From Bacteroidota bacterium (GTDB taxonomy: Bacteria; Bacteroidota; Bacteroidia; Chitinophagales; Chitinophagaceae), in contig JANYEA010000123.1 in NCBI GenBank assembly GCA_025363385.1, positions 1-64,000 of the forward strand: a stretch of 64,000 nt of DNA, in the 5' to 3' direction. The position numbers and the translations under genes were made by a program. The notes beneath the pieces were generated by a model. It was not told the DNA's origin and did not search any database. It saw nothing but the letters and a program-made list of their open reading frames with translations. Shown here one piece after another: positions 9,037-18,229 of the stretch. Numbering within the stretch: the first letter of the stretch is position 1; every line of letters begins with the position of its first letter.

Positions 9037-9678
9037 ATGGAATTGGTCCATCCACTTGTAGAAGCATACGCAGAAAAATTCAGTTCGCCAGACGATGCAC
9101 TCTTTGCAAAGATTCAAAGCGAAACCAAGGCAATGCATCCCCATGCCCATATGTTAAGCAGTGAAATCCAGGGAAAAATGCTCTCTTTTCTAAGCAAAAT
9201 GATACAACCGGAGAGAATTCTTGAAATAGGCAGTTTCACCGGGTATAGTGCACTTTGCCTAGCAGAAGGTTTAACTGATTCTGGACAATTGCATACAATT
9301 GAATTAAGACCCGAAGATGCAGCAACTGCACAATCAAATTTTAGCAAATCAACTAGGAATAAGCAAATACATTTGCACGTCGGCAACGCCAAAGACATCA
9401 TACCTACCCTTCCCTTTGAATGGGATCTGGTTTTTATTGACGCAGACAAAACTGGCTATATTGATTATTATGAACAAATCGTTCCTAGATTGAGTAAAAT
9501 TGGCTGGATTATTGCAGATAATGTTTTGTTCCATGGACAGGTTTTGGAATCGCCAATTTCGGGCAAAAGTGCCAAAGCTATTCAGGCATTCAATGAACAT
9601 GTTTTAGCAGACGTGAGAACAGAACAAGTGTTATTAACCATTAGAGACGGTTTGTTGCTAATTAAAAAGAAGAATTGA
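9037..9678 (+). CDS. O-methyltransferase (class I SAM, caffeoyl-CoA OMT-like)
   Basis: ILEIGSFTGYSALCLAEGL, WDLVFIDADKTGYIDYYE, IIADNVLFHG. Confidence 0.9.
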   Translation: MELVHPLVEAYAEKFSSPDDALFAKIQSETKAMHPHAHMLSSEIQGKMLSFLSKMIQPERILEIGSFTGYSALCLAEGLTDSGQLHTIELRPEDAATAQSNFSKSTRNKQIHLHVGNAKDIIPTLPFEWDLVFIDADKTGYIDYYEQIVPRLSKIGWIIADNVLFHGQVLESPISGKSAKAIQAFNEHVLADVRTEQVLLTIRDGLLLIKKKN

Positions 9679-10802
9679 TGAAGTGCATTACTCTATTTAT
9701 AGTTTTGGTGATCAGCACTACTTTACACGCACAACGTGAAAGAGCTGAAGCATATATCAACAAGTATAAAGACCTTGCTATTGCAGAAATGCAAAGAACA
9801 GGGATCCCGGCATCCATTACCTTGGCACAGGGTATTTTAGAATCACAATTCGGTGAAAGTGATCTTGCCGTAAATGCCAATAATCATTTCGGTATAAAAT
9901 GCAAAACTGAATGGACTGGAGAAAAAACATATCATGATGACGATCTAAAAAAAGAATGCTTCAGAGTTTACACCTCTGCAGAAGAATCTTATAAAGACCA
10001 TTCTAATTTTTTAATGACGCGCGAATGGTATGCCTTTCTGTTTAAATTAGAACCCACTGATGATAGTGGCTGGGCTTATGGTTTAAAAAAAGCTGGTTAC
10101 GCTACTGAAAAAGATTACCCGCAGCGTTTATTAAAGCTTATCAACGATTATCAATTACAACAATATAGTTTGGTAGCTTTAGGTAAACCAATTACTGAAA
10201 TAACAACTAGTAATAAAAGGAAAGCCACTAATTCTAAAATGCAGCGAATTATCAACCAAACTGATGCTGGATTGAATCCTAGTGAACCTGTTGTTGAAGT
10301 AGCCCCTGTTTTGATTAAAAAGTCGATCGAAGCTACCGAACCGGAAGAAAATAATGAACCAGAACTAAGTGTAAAAAAAGAAGAACCTGCAGTTCTCAAC
10401 TCTAAAAAAAATATCAATTATCCAAGTACTGTATTTACCATCAATCATTCCAGAGTAATCTATGCAGAAGCGGGAGTTTCTCTCTTAAGTATAGCTAACA
10501 ATTATGACATTGCGTTAGGCAAACTAATCGAGTTCAATGAACTTTCAGAAACAGATATTTTAACGAACGACCAATTGATTTTTCTTGAGAAAAAATTAAA
10601 AAAAGGAGCTACTGATTTTCATATTTCTAATGCTGATGAAACCCTTGCTATCATTAGTCAGAAAGAAGGTGTTAGATTAGAAAGTTTATTAGAGTACAAT
10701 AAAATAAAAAAAGATGCTGTATTGCGTGATGGTGATAAAATATACTTAAGAGCTCCAACCGCAATAGCCAACAGTAATACTTCTGTAAAACAACCGAAAT
10801 AA
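9678..10802 (+). CDS. Glucosaminidase-domain cell-wall hydrolase with LysM-like repeats
   Basis: ITLAQGILESQFGESDLAVNANNHFGIKC; two LysM-like C-terminal segments; start codon overlaps the upstream stop (TGATG). Confidence 0.85.
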   Translation: MKCITLFIVLVISTTLHAQRERAEAYINKYKDLAIAEMQRTGIPASITLAQGILESQFGESDLAVNANNHFGIKCKTEWTGEKTYHDDDLKKECFRVYTSAEESYKDHSNFLMTREWYAFLFKLEPTDDSGWAYGLKKAGYATEKDYPQRLLKLINDYQLQQYSLVALGKPITEITTSNKRKATNSKMQRIINQTDAGLNPSEPVVEVAPVLIKKSIEATEPEENNEPELSVKKEEPAVLNSKKNINYPSTVFTINHSRVIYAEAGVSLLSIANNYDIALGKLIEFNELSETDILTNDQLIFLEKKLKKGATDFHISNADETLAIISQKEGVRLESLLEYNKIKKDAVLRDGDKIYLRAPTAIANSNTSVKQPK

Positions 10803-10809
10803 AAATCGC

Positions 10810-11355
10810 ATGTCAATCATCCACTTGCACAATAGAGCGTTTGAACCATATTTATCAGAAGCCCTGATTCAAGAAAAAGTAAAAGCACTAGCTGCACAAT
10901 TGGATACTGATTATGCAAGTAAAAAACCTTTGTTTATTGCAATTTTGAATGGCTCATTCATGTTTGCAGCTGACCTTTTTAAATATCTCACCATAGAAGC
11001 AGAAATCTGCTTTATAAAACTTGCTTCATATAAGGGAACAAAATCAACTGGTCAGGTTATTACAGCTATTGGGCTAGATACTGACATACACCATAGACAT
11101 GTGGTGATACTTGAAGATATTATTGATACCGGAAAAACGATGAATGAGTTTCTTCCCCAATTATTCAATCAACAACCTGCATCATTAAAAGTGGCTATCT
11201 TATTGCACAAACCTGATGCCACGCAATTCAAAGTAAACATAGACTACTGCTGTTTTTCCATCCCTAACAAATTCGTTTTAGGTTATGGCTTAGACTATGA
11301 TGGTTACGGCAGAAATATCAAAGAAATATATCAACTCATGGAAGATGAGGCATAA
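10810..11355 (+). CDS. hpt: Hypoxanthine phosphoribosyltransferase
   Basis: PRPP motif VVILEDIIDTGKTM; ILNGSFMFAADL. Confidence 0.9.
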   Translation: MSIIHLHNRAFEPYLSEALIQEKVKALAAQLDTDYASKKPLFIAILNGSFMFAADLFKYLTIEAEICFIKLASYKGTKSTGQVITAIGLDTDIHHRHVVILEDIIDTGKTMNEFLPQLFNQQPASLKVAILLHKPDATQFKVNIDYCCFSIPNKFVLGYGLDYDGYGRNIKEIYQLMEDEA

Positions 11356-11387
11356 AAAAAGATCCCACAAAATGGGACCTTTTTTTT
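11353..11387. terminator. Bidirectional intrinsic terminator between convergent hpt and dnaJ
   Basis: aaaaaaagatcccacaaaatgggaccttttttt. Confidence 0.8.
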
Positions 11388-11392
11388 GGATA

Positions 11393-12562
11393 TTAACTAA
11401 ACGCTTCTCTTACTCTATCGAAAAAGCTTTTATCGCTTTTATTCGGATTGGGTTTGAAGTTTTCGCTATGATTTAATTTTTCAAGAATTGCTTTTTCTTC
11501 TGACGAAACATGTTGCGGCGTCCACACATTTACATGTATTAGTTGATCCCCCCTACTATATCCTTGTACTTCTGGGAAACCCTTTCCTTTTAATCTAAAT
11601 ATTTTACCACTTTGTGTTCCTGGTGGTATTTTAATTTTTGCTCTTCCATCTATGGTTGGTACTTCAACCTGTGTTCCAAATGTGGCATCTGGAAATGATA
11701 TATGTAAATCAAAAGCCACGTTCAAACCATCACGTTGTAATTCAGCATGCGCCTCTTCTTCAATCTGAATAATCAGATCTCCATTAGCACCGCCTCTTTC
11801 TCCTGCATTGCCTTTTCCATTCATGCTCAATTGCATGCCTTCATGAACACCTGCGGGAATATCAATGCTAATAGTTTCCTCGCCATATACCCTTCCTTCA
11901 CCCTTACAACTGGTGCACTTTGCTGTTACAGTTGTTCCTTCCCCATTACAAGTAGGGCAAGTAGTAACAGTTTGCATTTGCCCTAAGAAAGTATTGGAAA
12001 CCCTTCTAACCTGTCCGCTTCCATGACATGTGTTACAAGTTTGAACACTGCCTTTATCTTTAGCGCCACTACCTGTACAGGTTGTACAGGTAACGTGTTT
12101 TTTTACCTTTACATTCTTGGTAACGCCCTTTGCCATTTCCTCGAAATTGAGCTTCAGTTTGATACGCAGATTACTGCCTCTCTGACCTCTGGCCCTACTT
12201 GCACCACCGCCTCTTGAACGACCACCAGCTCCTCCAAAAAAATTACTGAACATGTCATCACCAAAAATATCTCCAAATTGACTGAAGATATCGTCTGTAT
12301 TCATTCCACCACCAAATCCGCTTCCCCCACCTGTACCCGGACCAAAAGCCGCATGTCCAAAACGATCGTATTTCGCTTTTTTATCCGCATCACTTAATAT
12401 TTCATAAGCGCTTGCTGCTTCTTTAAATTTTTCTTCGGCTTCTTTATCGCCAGGGTTGCGATCTGGGTGAAACTGCATGGCTACTTTTCGATAAGCTTTT
12501 TTTATCTCATCTGCAGTAGCTGATTTGGTTACGCCCAGTATTTCATAAAAGTCTCTTTTCAT
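11393..12562 (-). CDS. dnaJ: Chaperone DnaJ
   Basis: J domain with HPD, Gly-rich linker, four CxxCxGxG zinc motifs. Confidence 0.98.
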   Translation of the reverse strand: MKRDFYEILGVTKSATADEIKKAYRKVAMQFHPDRNPGDKEAEEKFKEAASAYEILSDADKKAKYDRFGHAAFGPGTGGGSGFGGGMNTDDIFSQFGDIFGDDMFSNFFGGAGGRSRGGGASRARGQRGSNLRIKLKLNFEEMAKGVTKNVKVKKHVTCTTCTGSGAKDKGSVQTCNTCHGSGQVRRVSNTFLGQMQTVTTCPTCNGEGTTVTAKCTSCKGEGRVYGEETISIDIPAGVHEGMQLSMNGKGNAGERGGANGDLIIQIEEEAHAELQRDGLNVAFDLHISFPDATFGTQVEVPTIDGRAKIKIPPGTQSGKIFRLKGKGFPEVQGYSRGDQLIHVNVWTPQHVSSEEKAILEKLNHSENFKPNPNKSDKSFFDRVREAFS

Positions 12563-12580
12563 GTTCTATTAAGTATACAA

Positions 12581-13144
12581 TTAATTACCAACAACCACTT
12601 TGGCAAAACGAATCAATTTATCATTCAAATAATATCCTTTCATTACTTCATCCAAAATCTTGCCTTTAAATTCTGGCTTAGGTGCTGGTATTTCTGTAAT
12701 GGCTTCGTGCTTTTCTACATCAAATGCAGTATGGATACTATCCATGGCTTTCACACCCTTACTCTGAAGTGTGGAACGAATTTTATTAAATACGAGTTGA
12801 ACGCCTTCTTTCTGAACTGCAATATCTGTATTCGAATTCAATTGTTTTTCTGCTCGATCACAATCGTCTAATACATCCAATAAAGACACAATTACGTCTT
12901 TACCAGCGGTTTGTATCAGATCAAGGCGCTCTTTAGCCGTTCTTCTTCGAAAATTGTCGAATTCGGCCATTAATCGTAAATATTTGTCTTTCTGCTCCTG
13001 CAGTTCCAGTTGTAATTTAACTAATTCTGAATCCTCACCAATAGGTTCGTTCAGTTTAGATGTACCGGCTGCATTTTCGTCAGTATTAATATCAAATTGT
13101 TCGTTTTCGGCGTTCGGCTGCACCATTTTTTCATCTTGAGTCAT
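12581..13144 (-). CDS. grpE: Nucleotide exchange factor GrpE
   Basis: EFDNFRRRTAKERLDLIQ, KIRSTLQSKGVKAMDS; adjacent to dnaJ; start reassigned to MTQDEKM. Confidence 0.93.
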   Translation of the reverse strand: MTQDEKMVQPNAENEQFDINTDENAAGTSKLNEPIGEDSELVKLQLELQEQKDKYLRLMAEFDNFRRRTAKERLDLIQTAGKDVIVSLLDVLDDCDRAEKQLNSNTDIAVQKEGVQLVFNKIRSTLQSKGVKAMDSIHTAFDVEKHEAITEIPAPKPEFKGKILDEVMKGYYLNDKLIRFAKVVVGN

Positions 13145-13288
13145 AAAAAAAACATTGTTCTTTACTTTGTCAAAAATTTTGCCAAGCAAAGGAAAGGGAA
13201 AAAATGACAGGGAAAACGAACAATACGAGCTATTCGGGCATACCATCCACTTAAATTGACAGAAGCCCGTCTTGTTTTGAAAGGCTAA

Positions 13289-13319
13289 TTGGACTCCCTA
13301 AAGCATTCACCTATATTTG
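13289..13319 (+). promoter_or_regulatory. Bacteroidota-type promoter TTG-N20-TATATTTG
   Basis: TTG 13289-13291, TATATTTG 13312-13319, 4 nt before the ATG. Confidence 0.6.
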
Positions 13320-13323
13320 CCCA

Positions 13324-14499
13324 ATGACAAAAGTATTTCTTAGAAAAAAGATCGCGCCAAGAATCGCGAATGGTCATCCCTGGGTTTATGGTAATGAAGT
13401 TGAGAAAATTGAAGGGGAAGTAATAGCAGGAGATATTGTAGATGTGTATTATAATGCAGAGAAATATGCGGGCAGAGGTTATATCAATCCACAGTCACAG
13501 ATCCTGGTAAGACTTCTCACCAGAAAACAAGAAACAATTGATGAGGCTTTTTTTTATACTAAGATCTTAAAAGCCTGGAAGTATCGACAAAAATTGGGGT
13601 ATACAGAAAATTGCAGGCTTGTTTTTGGAGAAGCTGACGAATTGCCCGCATTGATCATTGATAAATTCAATGATTATTTTGTGATCCAAACACTTACATT
13701 GGGAATAGACAAATGGAGGGATGCCATTGTAAATAGTTTACAATCTATTTTTCATCCGAAAGGAATTTATGAACGAAACGATGTGCCGGTTAGAGGATTG
13801 GAAGGATTGCCCCAGCAAAAGGGTTTCTTAATGGCTCCTTTCGATACCAATATTGAAATTGAGGAGAATGGCTTAAAGTTTTTAGTGGATATAGAGAACG
13901 GACAAAAAACGGGTTATTTTTTAGACCAGCAAGACAATCGGAGAGCTATCAAAAATATTGTGGCTGGCGCCGATGTATTGGGTGCATTTACTTATACTGG
14001 AACATTTGAAATTCATGCCGCTCATTATGGTGCAAAGAGTGTTCTAGGTCTTGATATATCAGAACAAGCCGTTGCACAAGCGAATAGAAATGCAGCTTTG
14101 AACGGTTTGGATGGCATTTGCAAATTCGAAACCATGAATGCATTTGATGTATTGAAACAGTGGGGCAAGGACGGAAAAAAATTCGATGTGGTAATGCTAG
14201 ACCCTCCTGCTTTTACTAAGAGTAGAGAAAATATTGCAAAAGCATTAACGGGATATAAAGAAATTAATTTAAGGGGAATGAAGCTTTTAAATAATGGCGG
14301 GTTCCTGGTTACTTCAAGTTGTACCAATCTGGTAAATCCAGAAATGTTTTTACAGTGTATCGATCAAGCTGCAAAAGATGCAAGAAAGCGTATTAGACAA
14401 GTAGTTTTCCAAGCTCAATCGAGCGATCATCCGATTATTTGGGGAATGGAAAATACCAACTATTTAAAGTTTCTTATTGTGGAAGTATGCGATAGGTAG
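13324..14499 (+). CDS. Class I SAM-dependent rRNA methyltransferase (RlmI-like, PUA + MTase)
   Basis: PUA-like N-terminus KKIAPRIANGHPWVYGNEV; FDVVMLDPPAFTKSRENI. Confidence 0.9.
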   Translation: MTKVFLRKKIAPRIANGHPWVYGNEVEKIEGEVIAGDIVDVYYNAEKYAGRGYINPQSQILVRLLTRKQETIDEAFFYTKILKAWKYRQKLGYTENCRLVFGEADELPALIIDKFNDYFVIQTLTLGIDKWRDAIVNSLQSIFHPKGIYERNDVPVRGLEGLPQQKGFLMAPFDTNIEIEENGLKFLVDIENGQKTGYFLDQQDNRRAIKNIVAGADVLGAFTYTGTFEIHAAHYGAKSVLGLDISEQAVAQANRNAALNGLDGICKFETMNAFDVLKQWGKDGKKFDVVMLDPPAFTKSRENIAKALTGYKEINLRGMKLLNNGGFLVTSSCTNLVNPEMFLQCIDQAAKDARKRIRQVVFQAQSSDHPIIWGMENTNYLKFLIVEVCDR

Positions 14500-14503
14500 A
14501 GGA

Positions 14504-14860
14504 TTATTTGTTCACCTGAAATTTTCCAGATTCTACAATTTTACCACTCAGGTCTACCAGCTGATAGATATAGAGTCCGCGCATGTAGCTATCATCTAAA
14601 TTAATGTTCAACTTGCTTTCGTTAATGTGTAATTCAGTCATTTTTTTACCGTAGAACGCAAAAATTTGTAAAGAGTAGGTACGGTCGACCGATTTATCAA
14701 ATTCAAAAACAATATAAGAAGTAGCAGGGTTAGGATATGCCTTAGTGATCTTCGTATTGATAAGGGTTTCACCACTAGTTACAGGGGTAATATAGCTGCT
14801 TCCAACTATTAAAATAAGACATAAAAGGATGGTGTATAAATACTTCATACGTTTGAACAC
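14504..14860 (-). CDS. Small protein: signal peptide plus T9SS type A sorting domain
   Basis: N-terminal hydrophobic signal; ITKAYPNPATSYIVFEF...GLYIYQLVDLSGKIVESGKFQVNK. Confidence 0.85.
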   Translation of the reverse strand: MFKRMKYLYTILLCLILIVGSSYITPVTSGETLINTKITKAYPNPATSYIVFEFDKSVDRTYSLQIFAFYGKKMTELHINESKLNINLDDSYMRGLYIYQLVDLSGKIVESGKFQVNK

Positions 14861-14920
14861 TTAACAAAATAAAGCAATATACCCGAGAATATCAAGTTTA
14901 GTGGGTAATAATATCATTAA

Positions 14921-14959
14921 AGAGTCGGCCATTGACGAAAACGTTGTATGGCCGACTCT
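14921..14959. terminator. Strong 12-bp-arm hairpin between two minus-strand genes
   Basis: agagtcggccat (14921-14932) / atggccgactct (14948-14959). Confidence 0.6.
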
Positions 14960-14972
14960 ACCTATTTTAGAC

Positions 14973-15440
14973 TTATAATGTTGCTAAACAAGCTTGTATA
15001 GCGGTAAAATCTGGTAAATCACCAGGTGTAGGGCATACTTCAGCATAGCGAATTAACCCTTCTTTATCAACCACAAAAGCGGCTCTTTTACTTACTCCTT
15101 GCATTTCAAAAGCAGGGAACGTTTCATATAAAACGCCATATGCCCTAGCTGCAGCTTTATTAAAATCGCTTAATAAAGGAAAGTTAAGGTTTTGTTCACC
15201 CTTAAATTTACCTAACACAAACAGAGAATCAACTGATACGCCCAATACTTGTGCATTGGTATTATTGTATAGACTGATATTATCTCTGATATTACACAGT
15301 TCTGCAGTGCAAACTCCAGTAAAAGCTAGAGGAAAGAAAAGGATTACAGTACTTTTATCAGAATTACCTAGTGATACCTGATTTTTTTCTGTGTTGTACA
15401 GTGAAATAACTGGGGCTTTATCGCCTACCTGAATGTTCAT
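14973..15440 (-). CDS. Peroxiredoxin (AhpC/TSA-redoxin)
   Basis: VILFFPLAFTGVCTAELCNIRD active-site region. Confidence 0.9.
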   Translation of the reverse strand: MNIQVGDKAPVISLYNTEKNQVSLGNSDKSTVILFFPLAFTGVCTAELCNIRDNISLYNNTNAQVLGVSVDSLFVLGKFKGEQNLNFPLLSDFNKAAARAYGVLYETFPAFEMQGVSKRAAFVVDKEGLIRYAEVCPTPGDLPDFTAIQACLATL

Positions 15441-15570
15441 TTATTAAATTATAGTAGTGCAACAATACAATTTCGATTTTAAGCATCATTAGAATTTGTG
15501 CTCAACATTTAAACAATTAACAAACTGAATGGTTCATGCCATTCGAGAAAATATATCTCCTAATAATAAA

Positions 15571-15948
15571 TTATTTGGGATTTGCAGGAACTGGAGCGGG
15601 ACCAGATTTTTCAATTATTTTATCCCGATCACCCACAGCAATCACAGAATCGATCAATGTTTTAAACTGGTCTGGGTGGGTTTCGTAATATTTATAACTC
15701 AAATAAAATTGCTCTTTCGTTATGTGATGAATTTTATACACCTGCTCATAAATTTGAAAATTTTCATTCACTCTTTTGCGCAAGGTATCACGTATCGCAG
15801 TTTGAAAATACCATTCATCTGCCTTTAGAATATCCCATAAGATCAATTTCATGGAGCTTACAGGCAATACATTTTTTTTGGCTTGTTTTCCTTTGCAAGC
15901 AAATAAAAACAACCCAAAAAATGCAAAAAATACAATCCTCATTCTCAT
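15571..15948 (-). CDS. DUF4296-type lipoprotein
   Basis: Lipobox LFLFAC; conserved DUF4296-like helical segment. Confidence 0.75.
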   Translation of the reverse strand: MRMRIVFFAFFGLFLFACKGKQAKKNVLPVSSMKLILWDILKADEWYFQTAIRDTLRKRVNENFQIYEQVYKIHHITKEQFYLSYKYYETHPDQFKTLIDSVIAVGDRDKIIEKSGPAPVPANPK

Positions 15949-16868
15949 TGCAATTCCTGTTTATATTTCACTGCATTCACAATGTCAATCTCACTGGCAA
16001 TTTCAATGATTCTAGATTTTTCAGGAGGCATCGCATTTTTAAATATGCCAATAATTTCTTGGGCTTTCCCTTGCATAAAAAATTGAAGGATCATCGTATT
16101 GGGATTCTCTTTATTAAATGCTTGTATTTGTATCAGAGCCTGCAATATATTAGATCTTGCCTCGGCTTCATTATCATACATCTTATCTAATCCAGCACGA
16201 TAATAGGTATAGATAATATCGTGAATAATATTGTAACGGCTATTCACTAAATTCTCATTTAGCCAATATCTGTTTCTCAAACCATCAAACACACGCCAGC
16301 CATTAATGCCCTTCCCTTCTGGTGCATTGGTTACAATATTCTGTGCCTTACTAAAATTAACTTCTCCTGATTTCGGACTAAAAGAATCATTGTCCATTCC
16401 AATAATTGTGTACGCATAAAATGCAAATACAGCAGTTAAATTTGCTACACTTGCTTCTGTGCCCTGTACCCTTGTGTCATTAAATTCTACGGGTTGAAAT
16501 TCTATGTATTTGAATAATAGATCCGACTCTTGAAAGTTAATGATAGCTGATTTATAAGAAGCATTAAAAACAGGTCTTGCAGCTTGAATGGCTAAGCTGG
16601 CTTTGTAAACGTTGGGTTCATTTACTGATTCAATATTAATAATAAAACTACAATCAATTTTTTCACTCACCCGATAACTATCATTAGTCCATTTTCTGGT
16701 ATTCAAAAAATTGGTGAGTTGATTTTGCAAGGTGTTGAATACTTTTTTATCAACTGCCGTACCCACTTTATTCGACATAACAGTTACACGGGCATTCAAC
16801 TCCTGAGCCTGTGCCTGAAGAGAAATGATGCAAACAGCAACTACGAAAAGAAGATTATTTTTGTTCAT
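15945..16868 (-). CDS. DUF4835 family protein (PorD-like)
   Basis: QELNARVTVMSNKVGTAVDKKVFNTLQNQLTNFLNTRKWTND characteristic N-terminus; ATGA overlap with the downstream DUF4296 gene. Confidence 0.82.
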   Translation of the reverse strand: MNKNNLLFVVAVCIISLQAQAQELNARVTVMSNKVGTAVDKKVFNTLQNQLTNFLNTRKWTNDSYRVSEKIDCSFIINIESVNEPNVYKASLAIQAARPVFNASYKSAIINFQESDLLFKYIEFQPVEFNDTRVQGTEASVANLTAVFAFYAYTIIGMDNDSFSPKSGEVNFSKAQNIVTNAPEGKGINGWRVFDGLRNRYWLNENLVNSRYNIIHDIIYTYYRAGLDKMYDNEAEARSNILQALIQIQAFNKENPNTMILQFFMQGKAQEIIGIFKNAMPPEKSRIIEIASEIDIVNAVKYKQELQ

Positions 16869-16906
16869 GGCCTGGTAGTAACCTAATTAGAACTTGAAAA
16901 TAACAA

Positions 16907-16932
16907 AAAACGACAGCAGTTGCTGTCGTTTT
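16907..16932 (-). terminator. Intrinsic terminator downstream of rpoZ
   Basis: aaaacgacagca gt tgctgtcgtttt, T tract on the minus strand. Confidence 0.85.
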
Positions 16933-16955
16933 CTATTATTTAGAACAATTTTATA

Positions 16956-17300
16956 TTAACGGAACAAGTCTTGTTCGTTATTTCTTCTATGGTAAATTTT
17001 GTTTTCCATAAATTCCTGAGTAGCAAGAATTGCCGGATTAGGCATTTTCTCGTACGCTCTTGAAATTTCAATTTGCTCTTTATTCTCATGAATTTCTTCT
17101 AAACTATCGGTGTGAGAAGCAAATTCTTCCAGTTTATTGTGCAATTCTTCTCTCAAAGAAATGTTTATCTGGTTTGCTCTTCTTGCGATGATAGCAATTG
17201 ATTCGTATAAGTTACCTGTTTTTCCTTTGATCTCAATTAGGCTTTTGGTTTCAACAACGCTGGCAGTGTTAGCGCTCATTTGCCTTCTTAATTTACTCAT
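16956..17300 (-). CDS. rpoZ: RNA polymerase omega subunit
   Basis: TGNLYESIAIIARRANQINISLREELHNKLEEF; adjacent to bamD. Confidence 0.85.
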   Translation of the reverse strand: MSKLRRQMSANTASVVETKSLIEIKGKTGNLYESIAIIARRANQINISLREELHNKLEEFASHTDSLEEIHENKEQIEISRAYEKMPNPAILATQEFMENKIYHRRNNEQDLFR

Positions 17301-18094
17301 TTTTTCAGGTTTTTTAAATAATTATTTGATTGTGTTTTGTATTTTCCTACTTCTTCCAGGTACTTACTTCCGCTAAACCGTTCACTAAAATCTGCACACT
17401 CACTTACCACTTTTTCGTAACGCTCTCTCTGCTTCTCTTCATAACTCATTTCAGCGTATTTGAAGTACGACTTGATAACAAGTAATTTATACTCATCTGC
17501 TTTCTTTGAATCCGGAAAATTGTCAGAAACATTTCCGAATGCAATGGCGGCGGCTTTATAAAAGCCCAGGTCGTAATACAAACCTGCACTTTTAAAATCT
17601 TTGGCCTCTAATTTCTCTCTGCACTTATCAATGATTTCTGCTGCTTCTTTACTCTTTGCAGAATTAGGATGCGTATTGATAAATGTTTGCATCAAACCAA
17701 TCGACTTATTTGTATTCGTTTGATCCAGATCGATTTTAGGTGATTGCTTATAATAGCAATTTGCCCTCATAAAATCGCACTCTTCTACTTTGGCACTGTT
17801 CGGAAAATTTTCTACAAAACTTTTGAATAAATTTTCAGCATTCAAATAGTCTTTCTCATAGAAATAAGAATATGCAAATTTGTAATAAGCATCTTCATAT
17901 CCTGGAGTACCTTTTATAAAAGGAAATATATCCTCATAGAGCTGTTGCGCGTAATTATAGTTCTTCGCCTCATAATATTTATCAGCCATCTTGTGTTTGT
18001 ACTCGAAATCCTTACTCTTCACAATTTTTGAAAACTTGTTCGAGCATGAGCTAAAAAGTAACGCCAAGATCAATAATGAGAGAATCCTATTCAT
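17297..18094 (-). CDS. bamD: Outer membrane assembly lipoprotein BamD
   Basis: Lipobox LLFSSCSNKF, TPR-like YfiO pattern; overlaps rpoZ start (ATGA). Confidence 0.88.
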   Translation of the reverse strand: MNRILSLLILALLFSSCSNKFSKIVKSKDFEYKHKMADKYYEAKNYNYAQQLYEDIFPFIKGTPGYEDAYYKFAYSYFYEKDYLNAENLFKSFVENFPNSAKVEECDFMRANCYYKQSPKIDLDQTNTNKSIGLMQTFINTHPNSAKSKEAAEIIDKCREKLEAKDFKSAGLYYDLGFYKAAAIAFGNVSDNFPDSKKADEYKLLVIKSYFKYAEMSYEEKQRERYEKVVSECADFSERFSGSKYLEEVGKYKTQSNNYLKNLKK

Positions 18095-18177
18095 ACAAGT
18101 GGGCAAAATTAGTTATTATCGGGCAATATATAAACTCGTATTCTAGTTTAGCCTTACCGCTCGTTAAGATTTACCTA

Positions 18178-18211
18178 AAAAGGCTGTTACGCCTGAGCGA
18201 AACAGCCTTTT
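18178..18211 (-). terminator. Intrinsic terminator downstream of rpsA
   Basis: aaaaggctgtt / aacagcctttt. Confidence 0.85.
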
Positions 18212-18229
18212 CTTATTAAAAATCTACAA

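Noticed and set aside
9114-9449. 111-aa minus-strand ORF inside the O-methyltransferase gene
   Set aside because: Fully overlaps a confident CDS, with no recognisable domain.
15529-16190. Plus-strand ORFs opposite DUF4296/DUF4835
   Set aside because: Antisense to better-supported coding sequences, Phe/Ile/His-rich shadow composition.
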